Assembly: GCF_900114915.1 (NCBI RefSeq)
Contig: NZ_FOUS01000008.1
Coordinates: 310,001 to 374,000, forward strand
Length of the DNA stretch: 64,000 bases
Direction: 5' to 3'
Origin: Bradyrhizobium sp. Rc3b
GTDB lineage: Bacteria; Pseudomonadota; Alphaproteobacteria; Rhizobiales; Xanthobacteraceae
Made by a program: the position numbers and the translations under genes. A model generated the notes under the pieces. It made no database searches. It was given only the letters and a program-made list of their open reading frames with translations, and was not told the origin of the DNA. Positions 60,440-64,000 of this stretch are shown in pieces (position 1 is the stretch's first letter; the number at the start of each line of letters is the position of its first letter).

Positions 60440-61018
60440 ATGACGTCGCCCGAGGATTTTTCACGGCTGCAATCCATCATGAGCCAGACGGTCAAGGCGC
60501 ACTGGAAGGCTTTCCTGTTCGAGGGCATCCTGCTCGCAATTCTCGGCGTCGCGGCGCTGATCCTGCCGCCGCTGGCAAGTCTTGCGATCACGATCTTCCT
60601 CGGCTGGATGTTCTTGATCAGCGGCATTGGCGGGCTGATCGTGACCTATTGGGCGCGCAGCACGCCGGGCTTCTGGTGGTCGCTGATCTCGGCTGCGCTC
60701 GCCGTGCTCGCCGGCATGCTGCTGCTGGCCCGGCCGATGCAGGCCGTGCTGACGCTGACCATCGTGGTCGGCGCCTACTTCCTGGCCGAGGGCGTCGCCA
60801 CCATCATGTACGCACTGGAGCACCGCCGCGAGCTCAGCGGCCGCTGGTCGTGGCTGCTGATCTCGGGCCTTGTCGACATCGCGATCTCCTTCATGGTGAT
60901 CACGGGACTGCCGAGCTCGGCGGAATGGGCCATCGGCGTCCTCGTCGGTATCAACCTCCTGTTCGGCGGCGCCAGCCTGATCGGCCTGGCGCTGGCGGCA
61001 CGCAACAGCAACACCTGA
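60440..61018 (+). CDS. HdeD-family acid-resistance membrane protein
   Basis: The 192-residue protein has about six membrane helices with the HdeD pattern (WKAFLFEGILLAILGVAALI, IFLGWMFLISGIGGLIV, GYFLAEGVATI-type segment and a final GVLVGINLLFGGASLIG). HdeD protects E. coli from acid at high density; related proteins are widespread with unclear roles. I start at the ATG at 60440. It is upstream of the DAHP synthase attenuator but separated by its own promoter region. Confidence 0.85.
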   Translation: MTSPEDFSRLQSIMSQTVKAHWKAFLFEGILLAILGVAALILPPLASLAITIFLGWMFLISGIGGLIVTYWARSTPGFWWSLISAALAVLAGMLLLARPMQAVLTLTIVVGAYFLAEGVATIMYALEHRRELSGRWSWLLISGLVDIAISFMVITGLPSSAEWAIGVLVGINLLFGGASLIGLALAARNSNT

Positions 61019-61086
61019 CCCGCCTCGTCACCTGCCGCGCCGATTGGGGGGTGACAATCCGCTGATGGCGCGCTATATGCCCTTCC

Positions 61087-61167
61087 ATGATCACCGTCGC
61101 CACCAGCTATTTTTGGTACTTTAGCTACGACAGCTCGCTGGCGGCAGGAGGATCGCGCTCAATCTGA
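61087..61167 (+). CDS. Aromatic-rich leader peptide of the DAHP synthase gene
   Basis: Read directly: the 26-codon frame MITVATSYFWYFSYDSSLAA ends GGSRSI then TGA. Seven codons in the stretch 61108-61128 are Tyr, Phe, Trp, Tyr, Phe, Ser, Tyr, i.e. six aromatic codons within seven. Such a peptide senses charged Phe, Tyr and Trp tRNAs by ribosome stalling. It lies directly before overlapping RNA hairpins and a terminator (see next entry). No ribosome binding site is strong, which is common for leader peptides. Confidence 0.85.
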   Translation: MITVATSYFWYFSYDSSLAAGGSRSI

Positions 61168-61216
61168 ATATTGAAGCAAACGTCCCAACAAGCCGCCAGA
61201 CCTGGCGGCTTTTTTA
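61099..61216 (+). promoter_or_regulatory. Transcription attenuator controlling the DAHP synthase gene
   Basis: Three overlapping pairings are visible. Segment 1, GCCACCAGC (61099-61107), pairs with segment 2, GCTGGCGGC (61137-61145), with one mismatch. Segment 2 (CTGGCGGC, 61138-61145) also pairs perfectly with segment 3, GCCGCCAG (61192-61199). Segment 3 pairs with segment 4, CTGGCGGCT (61202-61210), forming the terminator with the T run at 61210-61216. Stalling at the aromatic codons (61108-61128) would cover segment 1, free segment 2 and allow 2:3 antitermination. This is the classical attenuator logic. Confidence 0.85.
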
Positions 61217-61251
61217 TTGGCCGGCAGGTTCGAAACAAACAGGAGCCCGCC

Positions 61252-62337
61252 GTGCTGAGCACGACCGACGATCTTCGTATCCGCGAATTGAAAGAGCTGA
61301 GCACGCCGGAAGAGGTGATGCGGGAAGTCCCGCGCACGCTCACCGCGACGCGCGTCGTGATGGCGGCGCGCAACGCCATCCACGCCATCCTCAATGGCCA
61401 GGACGACCGCCTGCTGGTCGTGGTCGGCCCCTGCTCGGTGCATGACCCCAAGGCCGCGCTGGAATATGCCGAGCGCCTCGCGAGCTTGCGCGAAGAGCTC
61501 GCCGACCAGCTCGAAATCGTGATGCGGGTCTATTTCGAGAAGCCGCGCACCACAGTCGGCTGGAAGGGCCTGATCAACGATCCCGATCTGGATGGCAGCT
61601 TCGACATCAACAAGGGCCTGCGGCTGGCGCGCAACGTGCTGTCGGCGGTGAACAATCTCGGCCTGCCCGCCGGCACGGAATTCCTCGACATGACGACGCC
61701 GCAATACATCGCCGACCTCGTGTCCTGGGCCGCGATCGGCGCGCGCACGACCGAGAGCCAGATCCATCGCGAGCTGGCCTCGGGCCTGTCCTGCCCGGTC
61801 GGCTTCAAGAACGGCACCGACGGCAATGTGCGGATCGCGGCGGACGCCGTGAAGTCGGCCTCGCATCCGCATCACTTCATGGCGGTGACGAAGCTCGGCC
61901 GCTCGGCGATCGCCTCGACCGCGGGCAACGAGGACTGCCACATCATCCTGCGCGGCGGCAGCAAGCCGAACTATGACGCGGCAAGCGTCGCGGCCGCCTG
62001 CAACGAGCTGACCAAATCCGGGGTCGCGCCGCTGGTGATGGTGGATGCCAGTCACGCCAATTCGAGCAAGAAGCCCGAGAACCAGCCGCTGGTGGCGGCC
62101 GACATCGCCGGCCAGATCTCAGGCGGCGAAGGCCGCATCATGGGCGTGATGATCGAGAGCAACCTCGTTGCCGGCCGCCAGGACGTCGTGCCGGGCAAGC
62201 CGCTCACCTACGGCCAGAGCATCACCGACGGCTGCATCGATTGGCCGACTACGGCGACCGCGCTCGAGCAGCTCGCCGACGCGGTGGAAATCCGCCGCAA
62301 CGCCCGGCGCGCCGGACTGCAGGAGCGCTCGGCCTAG
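61252..62337 (+). CDS. aroG: 3-deoxy-7-phosphoheptulonate (DAHP) synthase, class I
   Basis: The enzyme condenses phosphoenolpyruvate and erythrose-4-phosphate in the first step of aromatic amino-acid synthesis. The 361-residue protein has VVVGPCSVHDPKAALEYAER near residue 60, KNGTDG and the late GRIMGVMIESNL, all of the class I (AroFGH) type. The start is a GTG at 61252 with AGGAG six bases upstream, after the attenuator; an upstream ATG at 61171 lies before the terminator hairpin and is not credible. The gene symbol is chosen by class; the feedback specificity (Phe, Tyr or Trp) is not readable. Confidence 0.92.
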   Translation: MLSTTDDLRIRELKELSTPEEVMREVPRTLTATRVVMAARNAIHAILNGQDDRLLVVVGPCSVHDPKAALEYAERLASLREELADQLEIVMRVYFEKPRTTVGWKGLINDPDLDGSFDINKGLRLARNVLSAVNNLGLPAGTEFLDMTTPQYIADLVSWAAIGARTTESQIHRELASGLSCPVGFKNGTDGNVRIAADAVKSASHPHHFMAVTKLGRSAIASTAGNEDCHIILRGGSKPNYDAASVAAACNELTKSGVAPLVMVDASHANSSKKPENQPLVAADIAGQISGGEGRIMGVMIESNLVAGRQDVVPGKPLTYGQSITDGCIDWPTTATALEQLADAVEIRRNARRAGLQERSA

Positions 62338-62364
62338 TTCAGAGCGCACGCGCGTTCGCTCTCC

Positions 62365-62392
62365 TCACTTCTCCCCCAACGGGGAGAGGTGA
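62365..62392. terminator. Hairpin between aroG and the next convergent gene
   Basis: TCACTTCTCCCC and GGGGAGAGGTGA form a 12-bp stem with a CAAC loop. The sequence resembles the CTCCCC...GGGGAGAGG hairpins scattered in alphaproteobacterial genomes. It lies 27 bases past the aroG stop. Confidence 0.7.
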
Positions 62393-62397
62393 AAGGA

Positions 62398-62655
62398 TCA
62401 GCAGCCGCGGCAGATGCTCTTGATCTTCCGATCGAGCTCCGCATCTTCCTTGTTCGCGGGGGTGTTCGGATTGCTCAAATTCTTCTCGCTCGGCACGTCA
62501 GCCGCGCGCGGCTGGCGGTGACCGACCGGTGCCGGCAACACCCCAGAGGTTCCGCCGCTGCCGCCGGATGTCGATCCCTTGGAACCGCCGGTCTGTGCTG
62601 CCGCCGTGCCGCCAAGCAAGACCACGAGCGATGCTGCCACCATGATCTTCTTCAT
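62398..62655 (-). CDS. Hypothetical secreted protein
   Basis: The 85-residue protein has a signal peptide (MKKIMVAASLVVLLGGTAAA), a Gly/Ser-rich linker and a C-terminal region (PSEKNLSNPNTPANKEDAEL) ending in RKIKSICRGC with two cysteines. GGAGAAG precedes the ATG at 62655. The terminal CxxC-like ICRGC suggests a metal or disulfide role, untested. No family recognised. Confidence 0.65.
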   Translation of the reverse strand: MKKIMVAASLVVLLGGTAAAQTGGSKGSTSGGSGGTSGVLPAPVGHRQPRAADVPSEKNLSNPNTPANKEDAELDRKIKSICRGC

Positions 62656-62698
62656 TCTTGCTTCTCCGTTCTCGAACCGGCGCGCTCTCCAACACCGC

Positions 62699-63793
62699 TC
62701 ACGTCTCGGGCGGATAGAGATGAACGTCGCCGCAATAGTCCACGATACGATAGCGCGTTTCGGCTTCCGCATCACCCGCATGGGGTGCGGTATTATGCGG
62801 CGCCAGGACGTAGCTCGGCCCCACCGGGGATTTGCCGGCGCCCCCGGGAATGTCGATGACATAGTCCGGCTGACATAGCCCTGACACCCGCCCGCGCAAC
62901 TGCCGCATCAACTCCTGCCCCTCCGCCAGCGTCGTGCGCAGATGCGCCGTGCCCGGCGCGAGGTCGCCGTGATGCAGATAATAGGGCTTGATCCGGCATT
63001 CGACGAAAGCTCGCATCAAATCCGACAGAGCGGCAATGTTGTCATTGACCCCGCGCAACAGCACGGACTGGCTCACCAGGGGAATTCCGGAATCGACGAG
63101 CCGCGCGCACGCGGCGCGCACCGGTCCCGTCAGTTCGCGCGCATGATTGGCATGCAGCGCCACCCAGGTGGCCGCGCCCTCGACCTTGAGCGCCGCAACC
63201 AACTCGTCGCTGATGCGCGCGGGATCGGCCACGGGCACGCGGGTGTGAAGGCGGATGATCTTGACGTGATCGATTGCCGCGAGTTCGGCCATGATCTCGC
63301 CCATCCGGCGCGGCGACAGCATCAGGGGATCGCCACCGGTCAGGATCACTTCCCAGATCTCGTGATGCGAACGGATGTAATCGATCGCCGCGCGATAGGC
63401 GCCGTCCGACAGCGCGCTGTCCTTGCCGGGGCCCACCATCTCGCGGCGGAAGCAGAAGCGGCAATAGACCGCGCAGACGTGAACGAGCTTGAACAGCACT
63501 CGATCGGGATAGCGATGCACGATCCCTGCGACCGGCGAGTGCGGATGATCGCCGATCGGATCGGCGTCCTCGCCCGGCTGCATCTCAAGCTCCGCGGCGC
63601 TCGGAACGAATTGCCGTGCGATGGGATCGTCGGGGTCGGATGTATCGATCAGTTCGACCAGCGCCGGCGTGATCGCCACAGCATAGCGTGCGGCAACGCG
63701 TTCGAGCGCCGGCAGCGCTGCTGCAGGCGCCAGACCTTCGGCGACGAGCTCAGCCGGCTCGCGCAAAGTGCGTGCAAGGTTCGTTTTCGTCAT
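62699..63793 (-). CDS. epmB: EF-P lysine 2,3-aminomutase EpmB
   Basis: The enzyme converts L-alpha-lysine to (R)-beta-lysine for attachment to elongation factor P. The 364-residue radical-SAM protein has the 4Fe-4S motif CAVYCRFC (Cys107, 111, 114), ILTGGDPLMLSP and the PLP lysine in GGAGKSPVGP (Lys321). It lacks the long C-terminal extension of lysine-catabolic KamA, so it is EpmB. Its start overlaps the stop of the upstream epmA by four bases, and this coupling supports the assignment. Confidence 0.9.
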   Translation of the reverse strand: MTKTNLARTLREPAELVAEGLAPAAALPALERVAARYAVAITPALVELIDTSDPDDPIARQFVPSAAELEMQPGEDADPIGDHPHSPVAGIVHRYPDRVLFKLVHVCAVYCRFCFRREMVGPGKDSALSDGAYRAAIDYIRSHHEIWEVILTGGDPLMLSPRRMGEIMAELAAIDHVKIIRLHTRVPVADPARISDELVAALKVEGAATWVALHANHARELTGPVRAACARLVDSGIPLVSQSVLLRGVNDNIAALSDLMRAFVECRIKPYYLHHGDLAPGTAHLRTTLAEGQELMRQLRGRVSGLCQPDYVIDIPGGAGKSPVGPSYVLAPHNTAPHAGDAEAETRYRIVDYCGDVHLYPPET

Positions 63794-64000
63794 GTCTCAC
63801 TAGACGCTTCATTTGCAGGTGGCGTCCAAACTACTTGATCGATCCGCGATGCGCCGCTTGCCAGCATCACCAGCCGGTCGAGGCCGAGGGCGACGCCGCT
63901 GGCCTCCGGCATTGCCGCAACTGCGGCCAGAAAGTCCTCGTCGAGCGGATAGGCCTCGCCGTAGCGGCGCTGCTTCTCCGTCATCGATTCCGTGAAGCGT
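63790..64000 (-). CDS. epmA: EF-P--lysine ligase EpmA (C-terminal part, cut by window edge)
   Basis: The visible 69 residues end a GenX/PoxA-type lysyl-tRNA-synthetase-like ligase. GEAYPLDEDFLAAVAAMPEA is followed by SGVALGLDRLVMLASGASRI, which is motif 3 of class II synthetases with the ATP-binding Arg in GLDRLVM. The enzyme attaches beta-lysine made by EpmB to a conserved lysine of EF-P. The upstream part is outside the window. It overlaps epmB as ATGA. Confidence 0.88.
   Translation of the reverse strand, partial: RFTESMTEKQRRYGEAYPLDEDFLAAVAAMPEASGVALGLDRLVMLASGASRIDQVVWTPPANEASSET

Overview
The window reads as a chromosomal segment of a Bradyrhizobium-like alphaproteobacterium (Nitrobacteraceae, Hyphomicrobiales). 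Support comes from the high-GC coding sequence, the Aap general amino-acid transporter, a DUF3551 protein, MXKDX-type and glycine-zipper secreted proteins, an NDUFS4-like complex I accessory protein, many tiny membrane proteins, and several families of short palindromic dispersed repeats of the kind scattered through Bradyrhizobium genomes. This is recognition from sequence, not a database match. I see no integrase, transposase, CRISPR array, phage module or symbiosis gene, so it looks like core or regional chromosome.

Layout. 1-3807 (minus): aapJ-aapQ-aapM-aapP, running off the left edge. 4197-7225 (plus): metC, then a Na+/phosphate symporter with a PhoU-like tail. 7235-18450 (minus): six closely spaced genes, in transcription order alpha-2-macroglobulin (MG2/thioester), pbpC, GT83 (ArnT-like), PAP2 phosphatase, GT2 and a LABN-domain protein; this joins a periplasmic protection pair to an envelope-lipid glycosylation module. 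18859-25112: tRNA-Arg(TCT), an orphan PLP-fold protein, DUF2171, DUF6481, an MXKDX protein, many small proteins and repeats. 25449-33289: two TRAP transporters around a GntR/FCD regulator, with a DapA-family aldolase/lyase at the end; an operator-like palindrome sits in the second system's promoter. 33458-40332: leucine/isovalerate catabolism (ivd, mccB, mccA, HMG-CoA lyase) with a divergent AraC regulator. 40422-47374: Lrp, NDUFS4-like protein, OpgC, tRNA-Pro(TGG), DUF192, a double cold-shock protein and a sirtuin. 47443-56483: small genes, HU, VOC, GST, tRNA-Glu(TTC) and four intergenic hairpin/terminator loci that may be small RNAs. 56699-64000: PilZ protein, acyl desaturase, PrsW-type protease, HdeD, a DAHP synthase under a leader-peptide attenuator, and the EF-P modification pair epmB-epmA (epmA cut by the right edge).

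Strongest points for follow-up: (1) a complete aromatic-codon attenuator before the DAHP synthase gene; (2) a repeat element read in frame as the cytoplasmic N-terminus of PbpC; (3) a structured RNA candidate at 49965-50137 built on a 14-bp inverted motif that recurs near 44333; (4) the uncharacterised TRAP/GntR/DapA unit bracketed by two copies of one repeat; (5) an orphan PLP-fold protein. Several genes use TTG or GTG starts supported by their ribosome binding sites, and six very short genes or coding sequences (leader peptide, 26-aa, 30-aa, 45-aa, 54-aa and 55-aa proteins) were read directly from the sequence.
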